Shown: positions 18,734-28,541, counted from the first letter of the stretch. The stretch: 64,000 nucleotides of DNA from Saccharomonospora sp. CUA-673 (GCF_001942305.1 NZ_MKKE01000066.1:1-64000); one strand, 5' to 3'. Notes: a model not told the origin generated them from the letters alone. Program-made: numbers and translations.

Positions 18734-20352
18734 ATGACCGACAGTCTGGACCACCGACTCCGCGGATCCTGGACGACCGAGGGCGCCGACGCCGCGCATC
18801 TCGGCGAGCGCGAGCTGCGCTGGCTCAGCAGGCGGATCGGCGACCTGACGCCGAGCGACCCCGTCGCGCCGGACTCGGCCATCGCCGCCGCGCCGTCGCG
18901 CCTGCCGGAGCCGCGCGCGGCGCGCTCGTCGACGTCGTCGGGCCGCGGCACGTCCTCGGCGAGTCGCGCGACCGACTCGAGCGCAGCGGCGGCATGTCCT
19001 ATGTGGATCTGCTGCGCAGGCGGAATCCGGCGGCGGGCATCGCCGTGCCGGACGCCGTCGTGCTCCCGGCCGATCCCGACCAGGTGCAGCGGGTGCTCGA
19101 CGTCTGCGTGGCGCACGACATCGGCGTCGTCCCGTTCGGCGGTGGCACGTCGGTCGTCGGCGGTGTCACCGCGTCGGCGGGCGACAAGGACGCCGTTGTC
19201 GTACTGGACCTGGAACGGCTGAACCGTCTCGTGTCGGTCGACCCGGTGTCGCACATCGCCGTCCTGCAAGCGGGGGTGCGGGCACCGGACGCCGAACGGA
19301 TGTTGTCGGCCCACGGATTCACGCTCGGCCACGTGCCGCAGTCCTACGAACGCGCGACGATCGGCGGATTCGCGGCGACCCGCTCGGCCGGGCAGGCGTC
19401 GTCGGGATACGGACGGTTCGAGGACATGGTGTCGGGCGTCCGCCTCGCCACGCCACGCGGCGAATGGCGGCTCGGCGTCGCCCCGGCGTCGGCCGCCGGG
19501 CCCGATCTGCGCCAGCTCGCGGTCGGCAGCGAGGGCGCGCTCGGCGTCATCACCGAGGTCGCCGTCCGCGTACGGCCGGTTCCCACGACCGAGCACTACG
19601 AGGCCGTCGCCGTCGACGGCTGGGAGCGCGGCTGCGCGCTCGTGCGGCAGTTGGCCCAGCAGGGTCTGCTCGCCGACATCAGCCGGCTGTCCGATGTGGA
19701 TGAGACCCGGGTCTCCCTGCAGCTGGCGGGAAGTTGGAAGACCGGCGTGCTGCGACGTTACCTCGGAGCCCGCGGTGTGGCGGAACCGTGCCTGCTCGTG
19801 CTCGGCTGGCACGGCGAATCGGCGCATCGGCGCAAGGCCGCGATGCGGGTGTTGCGAGGTGGGGGAGCCGTGTGGCTGTCACCCGCGCCCGCGCAGGCCT
19901 GGCTGCGCGGACGGTTCGGCGGACCGCGGCAGCGCGACGCGCTCCTCGACGCCGGCGTGTGCGTCGAGACCCTCGAGACCGCGACGCACTGGTCGAAGAT
20001 CGGCACGCTCTACGACCGCGTGCGCACCGCACTGCGCAGGGAACTCGGCGACCCGCTGATCATGTGCCACGTCTCGCACGCCTACGAGACCGGCGCCTCG
20101 CTGTACTTCACGGTGTTGACCCCGCAGTCGGCCGAGGACCCCGTCGGCCAGTGGCAGCGGGCGAAAACCGCCGCGTGCGAGTCCATCTCGGACGATCGGG
20201 TCGGCACGATCTCCCACCACCACGCCGTGGGAACCGACCACGCGCCCTACCTCGAGGCGGAGATCGGGTACGTGGGCCGGGAGGTTCTGAAGGCGGCGAA
20301 GCAGGCCGTCGACCCGACCGGCATCCTCAACCCGGGCAAGCTCCTCGGCTGA
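18734..20352 (+). CDS. FAD-binding oxidase (alkyl-DHAP synthase-like), frameshifted as sequenced
   Basis: VAO-type flavoprotein, about 539 residues after restoring one base near 18910 (GGAG to GGAGG gives LPEAARGALVDVVG). The PCMH FAD-binding domain shows GIVPFGGGTSVVGGV-like sequence (here DIGVVPFGGGTSVVGG) and QSYERATIGGFAATRSAGQ; the C-terminal cap ends DPTGILNPGKLLG, a typical ending of alkylglycerone-phosphate synthases and glycolate-oxidase-like enzymes. Divergent from TetR-glpD, which links it to glycerol-3-phosphate/DHAP chemistry. ATG 18734 is the only start that fits the 16-bp spacer. Confidence 0.87.
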
Positions 20353-20899
20353 CCGGCAGCACGGTCACGTCCAGGCCGTGCGTCGTGGCCGCGGTGCCGG
20401 TGAGCATCGCGGCCTTGCGCTGGGGCAGCTCGTCCATGCGCACCGGCTCGCCGCCGACGAGCAGGGGCATGCGACCCTCGTCGCGTCCGACGTAGGCGTA
20501 CACCTCCTCGAGCACCGAGCCGTTCTCGAGTCGGACCCGTCCACTGTGGAGGCGGGCCAGGTCGTAGGCGGCGCCGCGGGCCTCGCAGACGTCGAGGGCC
20601 TGCACCTGCTCGGGCGTCGCGAACCACACGGCGTGCCACTCGGTGACCCCGGGCGCCGCCGTGAGCGTCGCGGGACGTTGGCCGTCCCGCGGACGAAGTC
20701 CGGTCGACCACACGGCGGCCAGATCGCGGCACTCGGCACGGGCCACGACCGCGGGCCCGGGCAGGCCGAGTTCCTCCCGCAGCCACGTGATCTTCGAAGG
20801 GCAGACGTTCGACCCGTAGGCCAGCACGGGAATCCGCTCGTGGCGCACGGACTCGAGCAGCTCCGGGGTGAGCTCGTACCCCGCTCCGTCGACGTGCAC
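20327..20899 (-). CDS. Gamma-glutamylcyclotransferase-like protein
   Basis: The 190-residue reading from GTG 20899 contains the VLAYGSNVCPSK motif of the GGCT/AIG2 fold. The true gene may start further upstream: a DDVEYPEDPYPG segment lies in another frame at about 20915-20970 and would be joined by restoring one G near 20906. That extended form would abut the C39 peptidase stop at 20976, but I see no standard start codon for it. The 3' end overlaps the convergent flavin oxidase by 26 bp. No specific substrate is inferred. Confidence 0.7.
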   Translation of the reverse strand: MHVDGAGYELTPELLESVRHERIPVLAYGSNVCPSKITWLREELGLPGPAVVARAECRDLAAVWSTGLRPRDGQRPATLTAAPGVTEWHAVWFATPEQVQALDVCEARGAAYDLARLHSGRVRLENGSVLEEVYAYVGRDEGRMPLLVGGEPVRMDELPQRKAAMLTGTAATTHGLDVTVLPVSRGACPG

Positions 20900-20975
20900 G
20901 TACGAGACGCCCGGCCGGCACCCGGGTACGGATCCTCGGGATACTCGACGTCGTCGAACAGGTGCCTGCCGGGAA

Positions 20976-22278
20976 TCAGCGCCGCTCCCCGGTGCTCGGA
21001 GCCGCGTTGTTCGAAGCCCCGGGGTTGGTGCCCTCGATGATGTAGGCGATGCCGCCGGAGCCGCTCGCGACCGAGCCGTCCTCGGTGTAGCGCTGGGTGC
21101 GCTGCCAGATCGTCTCGAACTGGGCGCGGTCGTACACGCGGCGGACCTGGTCGTTCGACGGCGAGGCCGGGTCGTTGACGATCACGTCGCCGTCCTCGGT
21201 GAAGCCCACGACCACGAACAGGTGTCCCGCCGTGCCGTAGCCCGCACCGTCCAGTTCGGACTCCAGGAACGACTGGGACGTGATGACCGGGACGCCGCGG
21301 GCGATGTAGCTTTCCAGTTCTGTCAACGAATGCAGCCGGGTGATGTGTCCCTTGAGGCCGTACTCCGAGGCGTACGCGGTGTTGAACGGCCAGTTGCCGG
21401 TGCCCTCGTAGGCGTAGTCGTAGGTGTGCCGCGCGGCGTGTGCGACCGGCTTGTCCGGGTAGTCCGCGGGCAGCCACGACATCTGCTCGTCGGTCGGGCC
21501 GACGCCCCAGTACTCGGCGACCATCGTGGTCGACGTGGGACTGCACCAGGCCTGGCCGCCACCGCCGTACTCGGGGTAGTTGCCGGCGTGCACGTTCTGG
21601 GCGTAGGTGGGCACGTCGAGCTCGGTGCCCGCGGCCTCGCCGGGTTCGGTGAGGGTCGGTTCGAACCGGTCGGGCACGTCGGAGGTCATCGCGCCGACGC
21701 GCTCGACGACGGGCGTGGCGTCGCTGCCCTCGGCGCGCAGCAGCGTCACGCGCAGCTGGTAGGCGCGGAACGCGACCCCGTCCTTGGCGACGAGCGTGTC
21801 GGTGGAGACCGACGCGTGGTCGTCGGACTGGCCGTCGACGCTGGTGCGCTCGATGTCCTGGTCGCCGTAGGCCCAGCGGCCGAGCGTGAACCACTGCGTG
21901 TCGGCACCGGCGGCCGTCGTGGCCTTGGCCTCGACCTCGACCCACGTGCCGGGCGGGGTGCGGGCGTTCCACGAGGCGATGAGCTCGGAGGCGTCGAACC
22001 CGGGCTCGTACGTCGGGGAGGTCCAACTGCCGGCCTCGTGGCCGTCGCGGACGCTGCGGGTCGGTGAGGCGGAGCCCGTTCGCGTCGGCCCGTACGCCGG
22101 TGCGGGTGCCGGCATCGAACTCGTCGGCGGTCTCCCACTCGTGGTAGTCGATGGCCTCGTCCTCCGCGGATTTCCCGGCGTCGGCGGACGGGGCGGGGGC
22201 GCCGGCGGTGGCCACCGGTTGCAGGATGGTCGATGCCGTGACGGCCGCCAGGAGCACCGTGAAGAGTCGTCCGCGCAT
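20976..22278 (-). CDS. Secreted C39-like peptidase, frameshifted as sequenced
   Basis: About 433 residues. An N-terminal Sec signal peptide (MRGRLFTVLLAAVTASTILQ, then AxA) is followed by a beta-rich region and, from about residue 220, a papain-like C39_2 domain with Cys in GQAWCSPTS, His in GTAGHLFVVVGF and Asp in VIVNDPASPS. The frame changes near 22055: the C-terminal part is shifted by an apparent +1 (or loss of two bases), the opposite sign to most indels here. Probably an extracellular peptidase or peptidase-like protein of unknown target. Confidence 0.82.
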
Positions 22279-22388
22279 GTCGGGGGATTGTTATGCCTCC
22301 ACGGCGAGCTGTAAACCGCGTTGCGCCATTCAGATCACACCGGACGATCCCGCCCCTCACCCGCAGTGACGTTCCCCGCCCACGTCAA

Positions 22389-22494
22389 AGCTCCCGAGGG
22401 CCCCATGGTCGTGCCCGCCCGTCGCCCGACCACCACCCCCCAACGACGCGCTGGCGCGCGGCTGCGCCTGATGGCGACCATGCCTCGGGAGCCT
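22389..22494. repeat. Family B hairpin, copy 2
   Basis: AGCTCCCGAGGGCCCCATGG (from 22389) is matched in reverse by the arm at 22475-22494 (CGACCATG...CTCGGGAGC) across a spacer of about 60 bp. It lies just after the likely stop of the upstream acyl-CoA ligase and before the C39 gene, where it could end the ligase transcript. Confidence 0.65.
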
Positions 22495-22519
22495 GAAACC
22501 GTTGGGCTGGTCGGGGCGC

Positions 22520-24140
22520 CTAGAAGTGGAGATGTCGAGTTTGCCCTCGGCGTGGGCGGCCCGGATGCGCTTCTTGTCGAACTTGCCGACGCTCGTCTTC
22601 GGCACCTCGGGCACGAACGTCCAGTGCTCGGGCAGCTGCCACTTGGCGACCTTGTCGCTCAGGAAGTCCCGCAGCTGCTCGGCCGTCACCGACTGGCCCT
22701 CCTTGACGACGACCGCCACCAGCGGCCGTTCGTCCCACTTCTCGTCCGGCACGCCGATGACCGCCGCCTCCGCGACCGCCTCGTGTGCCATGACTGGTTC
22801 TCCAGGTCGACCGACGAGATCCACTCACCACCGGACTTGATCACGTCCTTCGACCGGTCGGTGAGCGTCAGGTAGCCGTTCGGCGTGATCTTGCCGACGT
22901 CGCCCGTGCGCAGCCAGCCGTCGCGGAACTTCTCCGGGTCGGAGTCCTTGTGGTACGCGCCCGCGATCCACGGACCCGACACCTCGAGCTCGCCGACGCT
23001 GGTGCCGTCCCAGGGGACCTCGTTGCCGTCGTCGTCGATGAGCCGCGCCCGCACGCCCGCCGGGAACCGGCCCTGCGTGTAGCGGTAGCTCCACGCCTCG
23101 TCGCCCGTCGCGCCGCGCGGCGCACGCGCCACGCTGCCCAGCGGCGAGGTCTCCGTCATGCCCCACGCGTGCAGCACCGGCACGCCGTAGTTCTCCTCGA
23201 ACGCGTGCATCAGCGACGGCGGCGCCGCCGAACCGCCGACCACGACCTCGTTCAGGTGCGAGATGTCCTGCGGGTTGGCCTCCAGGTGCTGGAGCAGGCC
23301 CTGCCAGATCGTCGGCACCGCGGCCGCGTGCGTCGGCTTCTCGGCCGCGAGGATCTCGGCGATCGGCCCCGGCTGCAGGAACCGGTCCGGCATGATCAGC
23401 GAGGCGCCCACCATGAACGCCGCGTAGGGCACGCCCCACGACATGGCGTGGAACTGCGGCACGATGACGAGCGTGCGGTCGACGTCCGACAGTCGCATGC
23501 TGTCCGACATGCAGATCTGCATCGAGTGCAGCCAGATCGACCGGTGCGAGTACGACACGCCCTTGGGGTCGCCGGTCGTGCCGGACGTGTAGCACATCGC
23601 GGCGGCCGAGCGCTCGTCGACGGCGGGCCAGTCGAACTCCGTGGGCTTGCCGGCGAGCAGGTCCTCGTACGAGTGCACCTGCACCCCGTCGGGCGCCTCG
23701 ACGGTCGACGGGTCGCCGTTGGCCACCACCACGTGCCGGACGGTCTTCATCTCGGCGAGGGGCTTGTTCAGCAACGGGACCAGCGTTCCGTCGACGATGA
23801 TGACGTAGTCCTCGGCGTGGTCCGCCACGTACACCAGCTGCTCGGGGAACAGCCGGATGTTCAGGGTGTGCAGCACCGCGCCCATCGACGGGATCGCGAG
23901 GTAGGCCTCGAGGTGCTCGGCGTTGTTCCACATGAAGGTGCCGACGCGCTGATCGCCGGTAACGCCCAGGTCGCGAAGGGCGTGTGCCAGCTGCGCCGAA
24001 CGCTCACCCACCTCGCCGAAGCTTCGTCGGCGCGGTTCCGAACCCGTCCACGTGACCACCTCGCTGCCGGCGTGGAGCTTGGATCCGTGCTTGAGGAGGT
24101 CGGAGATCGAAAGGGGGGCGTCCTGCATCGTGCTCAACAT
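22520..24140 (-). CDS. Long-chain acyl-CoA ligase (FadD-type), frameshifted as sequenced
   Basis: ANL-superfamily enzyme activating fatty acids to acyl-CoA. From ATG 24140 the adenylation core is clear: CYTSGTTGDPKGVSYSHRS (P-loop), HAWGMTETSPLGS and the hinge GWLRTGDVG. A base is missing near 22797, after which GVPDEKWDERPLV and KTSVGKFDKKRIRA (catalytic lysine) follow. As written the frame then runs on to 22357 through hairpin DNA; a second lost base near 22526 would end it at the TAG at 22520, giving about 540 residues, the usual size. I prefer this end. Confidence 0.85.
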
Positions 24141-24196
24141 TGAGGCTCCCGGGGGTCCATGAACTGGGCTCGAGCGCGAGCCTAGCCGCCATGTCC

Positions 24197-24211
24197 GTTC
24201 TCCGGGAGAAC
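24197..24211. promoter_or_regulatory. Palindrome upstream of the acyl-CoA ligase
   Basis: GTTCTC-CGG-GAGAAC is a perfect inverted repeat 57 bp before the ligase start at 24140 on the minus strand. It could be a repressor site; no regulator gene is adjacent. Confidence 0.45.
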
Positions 24212-24314
24212 CGTGAATAACGGTTACCCCCAGTGGTCATCCTGAGGTGTGGGCTCTGACCTGCATGCCTCGGACGGGGGGTCATCGCGTGTCGATTTCG
24301 CGCATGCGGGGTTC

Positions 24315-24342
24315 TTGGCGTTTACTGGGCCCGTGGTAAGAG
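24315..24342 (+). promoter_or_regulatory. mihF: Candidate promoter of mihF
   Basis: TTGGCG (24315-24320) and TAAGAG (24337-24342) are spaced by 16 bp and lie about 90 bp before the mihF start, in a 293-bp region without genes. This resembles a housekeeping sigma-70-type promoter; the assignment is by inspection only. Confidence 0.4.
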
Positions 24343-24433
24343 ACGGCCTGGCCAGCGCTTGCTCGGGCAAGCACCTGGGGACCCGGGTTGTCGCCGCTGC
24401 ACAAGCGGCACCCGAGAAGAAAGGAAAGGTACG

Positions 24434-24743
24434 TTGCTCTGCCCACGTTGACTCCGGAACAGCGCCAGGAAGCCCTGGCCAAGGCGGCCGAGGCTCGCAA
24501 GGCGCGCTCGGAGCTGCTTGCGTCGATCAAGGACGGTTCGGAGAGCATCGAGAAGGTGCTGAACCGCGCGAAGGACGACAAGACGGTTGGGAAGACGAAG
24601 GTCACCCAGCTGCTCAAGGCCGTTCCCGGGCTCGGCGCCGTGAAGGTTGCCGCGCTGTTGGAGCAGGCGGGCATCGACCCTGACCGTCGGGCCGCCGGCC
24701 TCGGCGACCGTCAGCGCGAAGCCTGATCAACGCTCTCAAGTGA
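24434..24743 (+). CDS. mihF: Actinobacterial integration host factor MihF, two indels as sequenced
   Basis: Small nucleoid-associated DNA-binding protein essential in mycobacteria and streptomycetes. The sequence ALPTLTPEQRQEALAKAAEA and the helix-two-turn-helix LLKAVPGLGAVKVAALLEQ are diagnostic. Start is TTG 24434, five bases after AAGGAAAGG, if one G is restored (TTG-GCT-CTG). The C-terminus also needs one base near 24723, giving REALINALK and a TGA at 24741; without it the protein ends early at 24726. Repaired length is 103 residues, near the usual 105. Confidence 0.92.
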
Positions 24744-24750
24744 CGCGTAC

Positions 24751-24793
24751 GTCCGTGGGCGGCGTGTTCTGCACGACCGCGCCGCCCACGGAC
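24751..24793. terminator. mihF: Strong hairpin after mihF
   Basis: GTCCGTGGGCGGCG (24751-24764) pairs perfectly with CGCCGCCCACGGAC (24780-24793), starting 8 bp after the repaired mihF stop and lying before the convergent isochorismate synthase. There is only a weak T run. Confidence 0.75.
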
Positions 24794-24851
24794 GGTCCTT
24801 GACCCTCCGCCGCCGGATCGCCGTGTCCACGCGGCCGCCGGTGGTGCGCTC

Positions 24852-26003
24852 TCATCTGCCCGTGTCGAGTCCCATGGCACGGGCCAGCGTCGCGAACTTC
24901 GCCGACGTCTCGTCCAGTTCCGCGTGGGGATCCGAGTCCGGCACGATGCCGCCGCCCGCGTACATCCGCAGGTCCCGGCCGCCCGTGTCGGCGCAGCGGA
25001 TCGACACGGCCCATTCGCCGTCGCCGTCGGCATCCACCCAGCCCACCGCGCCCGCGTAGTAGCCGCGGTCGAACGGTTCCAGTTCGCGCACCAGCTCCCG
25101 GGCCGACGGGGTCGGTGTTCCGCAGATCGCCGGGGTCGGGTGCAGCGCGACGGCCAGGTGCAGCGCCGTGACCTCCGGATCGGCGAGTTCGCCCACGATG
25201 CGTGTGCCCAGGTGCCACATGGTGGGCGTGCGTTCGAGCGTCGGTTCGCCGGGCACGTCGAGGTGGCGGCAGAACGGCCGCAACGTCTCGGTCACCGCGT
25301 CGACGAGGACGGCGTGCTCCTCGCGGTCCTTCTTCGAGTCCAGCAGCGTGCGTGCGTTCGCGGCGTCGGCGTCGGAATCGGCGGCGCGCGGCATCGATCC
25401 TGCGTACGGGTGTGACACGACGCGGCTGCCGTGGCGCGCGATCAGCAGCTCCGGACTCGCCCCCACCAGCGCGCGATCGCCCGGCAGGCCGGCGGCGAAC
25501 ACGTAGCCGTGCCGGTTGTCCCTGGCGAGGTTGCCGACGACGGCCTCCGTCGGGACCGGCTCGGTGAACTCGACGTCGAGCGCCCTGGCCAGCACGACCT
25601 TGCGCAGATCTCGCACGCCGAGCTCGGTGACGGCCTTCGCCACGGCGGCCATGTGCGCCTCCTCGGCGGGAACGGCGCCGATCGCGACGGGTTCGGGCAC
25701 CTCACGGCGGCGCAGTCGGCGGGGCTGCGGTGGGCCCGCGGTGCGAAGCGTCGCCGGCACGACCATCCGCGCGGGGGTGCCCGACGCGGCGTCGAACGGC
25801 AGCACACCCACCGCAGTGGGCAGCTCGCCGGCGTCGGATTCGGAGCGGGCGGCCGTGAGCAGGCGGGTGACGTGGTCGGCGAGTGCGTCCTCGTCGGTGT
25901 CGACGACCTCGTGGGCGATGCCGGCGCCGAGGATCGTCCGCTCGTCGGTGGCGAGCAGGAAATCCCCGTGCCGGAACTCCTCCACCAGCCGCGCGGCGTC
26001 CAT
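24852..26003 (-). CDS. Isochorismate synthase
   Basis: Chorismate-utilising enzyme converting chorismate to isochorismate, first step to 2,3-dihydroxybenzoate or salicylate siderophores and to menaquinone. The 383-residue protein has RKVVLARALDV, SPELLIARHGSRVVSHPYAGSMPR (split here for reading), a KDREEHAVLVD motif, ALHPTPAICGTP and the C-terminal GAVGWVDADGDGEW, all typical of EntC/DhbC/MenF. It lies 4 bp downstream of a phosphopantetheinyl transferase gene, which favours a siderophore role over menaquinone. Confidence 0.88.
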   Translation of the reverse strand: MDAARLVEEFRHGDFLLATDERTILGAGIAHEVVDTDEDALADHVTRLLTAARSESDAGELPTAVGVLPFDAASGTPARMVVPATLRTAGPPQPRRLRRREVPEPVAIGAVPAEEAHMAAVAKAVTELGVRDLRKVVLARALDVEFTEPVPTEAVVGNLARDNRHGYVFAAGLPGDRALVGASPELLIARHGSRVVSHPYAGSMPRAADSDADAANARTLLDSKKDREEHAVLVDAVTETLRPFCRHLDVPGEPTLERTPTMWHLGTRIVGELADPEVTALHLAVALHPTPAICGTPTPSARELVRELEPFDRGYYAGAVGWVDADGDGEWAVSIRCADTGGRDLRMYAGGGIVPDSDPHAELDETSAKFATLARAMGLDTGR

Positions 26004-26007
26004 GCCG

Positions 26008-26712
26008 TCAGTTTCCCAGCGTGGCGGGGCTCCACCAGCGTTCTGTGACGTCCAGCTCCTCGGTGGTCAGCACCGCGACCGCGGCGTCGTAGCCGTCGCC
26101 GGGGGTGAGTGGGGCGAGTCGGGTGGCGGCGGCGTCGAGTGCCGGGTCGGCGGAGGAGACGAGACCGGGCGGCTGGTCCGGCGGCGCCAGGGTGAGGCTG
26201 GTCAGCGGGATGCGCAGGCCCTTGCCGGTGGCCTTCATCAGCGCTTCCTTGCCGGTCCAGTAGCGGAAGAACGCGCGGGTGCGCGCGTCGTCGCCGAGCG
26301 CGGCGACCGCGGAACGCTCCGCGGGACTGAGGGTGTACTCGAGGAGGCCGTCGTCGGCGCGGCGGGTCGTCGTCTCGACGTCGAGGCCCACCTTGGCGCC
26401 CGCCGTGACGGCCAGGCCGACGCGTTCGCCGGAATGCGAGATCGACAGTTCGAGGTCGCTGCCGGGCACGCGCGGCGGTCCGTGCTGCTTGTCGCAGTCC
26501 TCGCAGCTCGCGTCGAACACGACGGTGCCGGCGGGAACGCCGAGCTGCCGTCCCACGACGGTCTTCGCCAGCACCCGGCCGGTGAGGAACCGCCGGCGAT
26601 CCTCGCCGCGGCGGTACGCCTCGAACCGTGCGCGTTCGACGTCGGTGAGCAGCTCGCGATGCGCGGCGGTGTCCTCCACCGGCGTCGCCCACCACACGGA
26701 GCACGTGATCAT
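26008..26712 (-). CDS. Sfp-type 4'-phosphopantetheinyl transferase
   Basis: Transfers phosphopantetheine from CoA to carrier proteins of non-ribosomal peptide or polyketide synthases. The 234-residue protein has FLTGRVLAKTVVG, DLELSISHSGERVGLAV, GLDVE (magnesium ligands D and E) and FFRYWTGKEALMKATGKGL, the defining Sfp motifs. It is followed 4 bp later by isochorismate synthase, so the pair is presumably one transcript; no synthetase gene is in the window. Confidence 0.92.
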   Translation of the reverse strand: MITCSVWWATPVEDTAAHRELLTDVERARFEAYRRGEDRRRFLTGRVLAKTVVGRQLGVPAGTVVFDASCEDCDKQHGPPRVPGSDLELSISHSGERVGLAVTAGAKVGLDVETTTRRADDGLLEYTLSPAERSAVAALGDDARTRAFFRYWTGKEALMKATGKGLRIPLTSLTLAPPDQPPGLVSSADPALDAAATRLAPLTPGDGYDAAVAVLTTEELDVTERWWSPATLGN

Positions 26713-26778
26713 GCCAGCAGACTACTGCGCCGACGCTCCCCACAAGCCGCCTTCCACAACACCGCCGAAGAAGCCCCC

Positions 26779-26796
26779 GTGGCCCCATGGGGCCAC
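26779..26796. repeat. Family B-like hairpin, copy 3
   Basis: GTGGCCCCATGGGGCCAC is a perfect 18-bp palindrome 9 bp past the stop of the XRE regulator gene and before the co-directional phosphopantetheinyl transferase. It shares the GGCCCCATGG centre with the other family B copies and is placed like a terminator. Confidence 0.6.
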
Positions 26797-26805
26797 CGGA
26801 GCGCT

Positions 26806-27395
26806 TCAGGGGCGGGTGGATTTGGGGGCGGCGCGGAGGTGGGCCCGTTCGCCCTGCTTGCCGAACAGGCTGAGGAACTCGACCGGCGCGCAGTCGGCGG
26901 AGCGAACCAGTGCGGGACGCGGGTGTCGAACTCGGCCGCCTCGCCGGGCGTGAGCACGAGGTCGTGGTCGCCGAGGACGACGCGCAGGCGGCCGTTCAGC
27001 ACGTACATCCATTCGTAGCCCTCGTGCGTGCGCGGGTCCGGCTCGGGCGGCGTCTCGCAGCCGGGCAGCACGATCTTGTACGCCTGGATCCCGCCGGGAC
27101 GGCGGGTCAGCGGCAGCATCGTCATGTCGCCCCTGGTTACCGGGCGCAGGTGCACCCGCGGGTCCCCGGTCGGCGGCGCGTCGACGAGTTCGTCCAGCGC
27201 CACGCCGTGCGCCTTCGCCAGCGGCAGCAGCAGTTCCAGCGTCGGCCGGCGCGCACCCGATTCCAGGCGCGACAGCGTGCTCACCGAGATGTTCGTCCGC
27301 TCGGACAGCTCCGCGAGTGTCTGCCCGTGTTGGGTCCGCAGCGCCCGCAGTCGTGGTCCCACCGCGTCGAGTGCGGGCCCCAGGTCGTCGTCCAT
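26806..27395 (-). CDS. XRE-cupin transcriptional regulator, frameshifted as sequenced
   Basis: About 196 residues after restoring one G near 26904 (TTCG to TTCGG, giving VPHWFGSADCAPVEF). An N-terminal lambda-repressor helix-turn-helix (TLAELSERTNISVSTLSRLE, about residues 24-43) is joined to a C-terminal cupin with HEGYEWMYVLNGRLRVVLGD. Cupins bind small ligands or metals, so this is a ligand-responsive regulator. It is divergent from a thioredoxin-reductase-like gene with a perfect palindrome between them. Confidence 0.88.
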
Positions 27396-27414
27396 ACCTC
27401 GATATTGCTAGAAC

Positions 27415-27430
27415 GGCAAACATGTTTGCC
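27415..27430. promoter_or_regulatory. Perfect 16-bp palindrome, likely XRE-cupin operator
   Basis: GGCAAACATGTTTGCC lies 20 bp from the XRE-cupin start and 68 bp from the flavoprotein start. Its position and symmetry suit autoregulation of the divergent pair. Confidence 0.75.
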
Positions 27431-27497
27431 ACCTCCTCGCGCGGTGGGGCAGAGTCGACGGCGGAGGTATTCGCAGGTGACGAACGAGGAGAAGCCC

Positions 27498-28541
27498 ATG
27501 ACGATCCCGGCCCCAGACGGCTACGACGTCGTCGTGATCGGCGGCGGTGCGGCCGGTCTGAACGCCGCGTTGATGCTGGCCCGCGCGCGCCGCACAGTGC
27601 TCGTGCTGGATGCCGGCGAGCCGCGCAACGCGCCCGCGACCGCGGTGCACGGCCTGTTCGCGCGCGAGGGCGTGGCGCCGGCCGAACTGCTCGAACGTGG
27701 CCGCGACGAGGTCCGGTCCTACGGCGGGGAGGTCGTGACCGCCGAGGTCGACGCCGTGCACCCGGCCACCAGCACCGACCCCGACAACGACGATCCCGCC
27801 TTCACGGTGTCGACGTCGGAGGGGCGCATGCTGCATGCCCGCCGCGTGCTCGTGACGACCGGTCTGGTCGACGAGCTACCGGACATCGCCGGGCTGCGGC
27901 ACCGGTGGGGCCGCGACGTCGTGCATTGCCCGTACTGCCACGGCTGGGAGGTGCGCGACCGGGCGATCGGCGTGCTGGCCAACGGTCCGATGGCGCTGCA
28001 CCAGGTGTCGTTGTTCCGCCAGTGGAGCGCCGACGTGACGTTCTTCGCCCGCGGCACGACGCTGTCCGCCGACGAGGCCGAGCAGTTGCGCGCACGGGAC
28101 ATCCGCATCGTCGACGGCGACGTCGAGGAGCTCGTGGTCGCCGAGGACCGCATCACCGGGGTGCGGATGTCCGACGGGTCGGTCGTCGCGCGGGATGTGG
28201 TCGCCGTGGGCACGCGCATGACCGCGCGTGCCGGGTTCCTCGACGGCATCGGGCTGCGCGCGCAGGAGCATCCGTCCGGCGCCGGCGACCACCTGCCGGT
28301 CGACGCGCGGGGGCAGACGGCGGTGCCCGGTGTGTGGGCCGCGGGAAACGTGACGGATCCGTCCGCGCAGGTCGGCGGGGCCGCGGCGGCCGGTGCATTC
28401 ACGGCGGCGCAGATCAACGGCGACCTGGTGCAGGAGGACGTCCGTCTGGCCGTGACGGCCTATCGCCGGCGTCCGTTCTCGGTGCGCGGCGAGGCGCAGG
28501 TGACGGAACTCGTGGCGGGCGACGCCCGTCACGGCGTCTGA
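27498..28541 (+). CDS. Thioredoxin-reductase-like FAD-dependent oxidoreductase
   Basis: A 347-residue pyridine nucleotide-disulfide oxidoreductase. ATG 27498 follows GAGGAG. It has the FAD site VVIGGGAAGLNAALMLARA at residues 11-29, the redox pair in HCPYCHGWE near residue 141, and a C-terminal GVWAAGNVTDPSAQVGGAAA FAD motif. The CPYC active site differs from the CATC of classic thioredoxin reductase and marks a separate actinobacterial group. It is controlled presumably by the divergent XRE-cupin protein. Confidence 0.88.
   Translation: MTIPAPDGYDVVVIGGGAAGLNAALMLARARRTVLVLDAGEPRNAPATAVHGLFAREGVAPAELLERGRDEVRSYGGEVVTAEVDAVHPATSTDPDNDDPAFTVSTSEGRMLHARRVLVTTGLVDELPDIAGLRHRWGRDVVHCPYCHGWEVRDRAIGVLANGPMALHQVSLFRQWSADVTFFARGTTLSADEAEQLRARDIRIVDGDVEELVVAEDRITGVRMSDGSVVARDVVAVGTRMTARAGFLDGIGLRAQEHPSGAGDHLPVDARGQTAVPGVWAAGNVTDPSAQVGGAAAAGAFTAAQINGDLVQEDVRLAVTAYRRRPFSVRGEAQVTELVAGDARHGV

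Noticed and set aside
22357-22519. C-terminal extension of the acyl-CoA ligase
   Set aside because: It would be translated from hairpin DNA and exceeds the family length; one lost base near 22526 explains it better.
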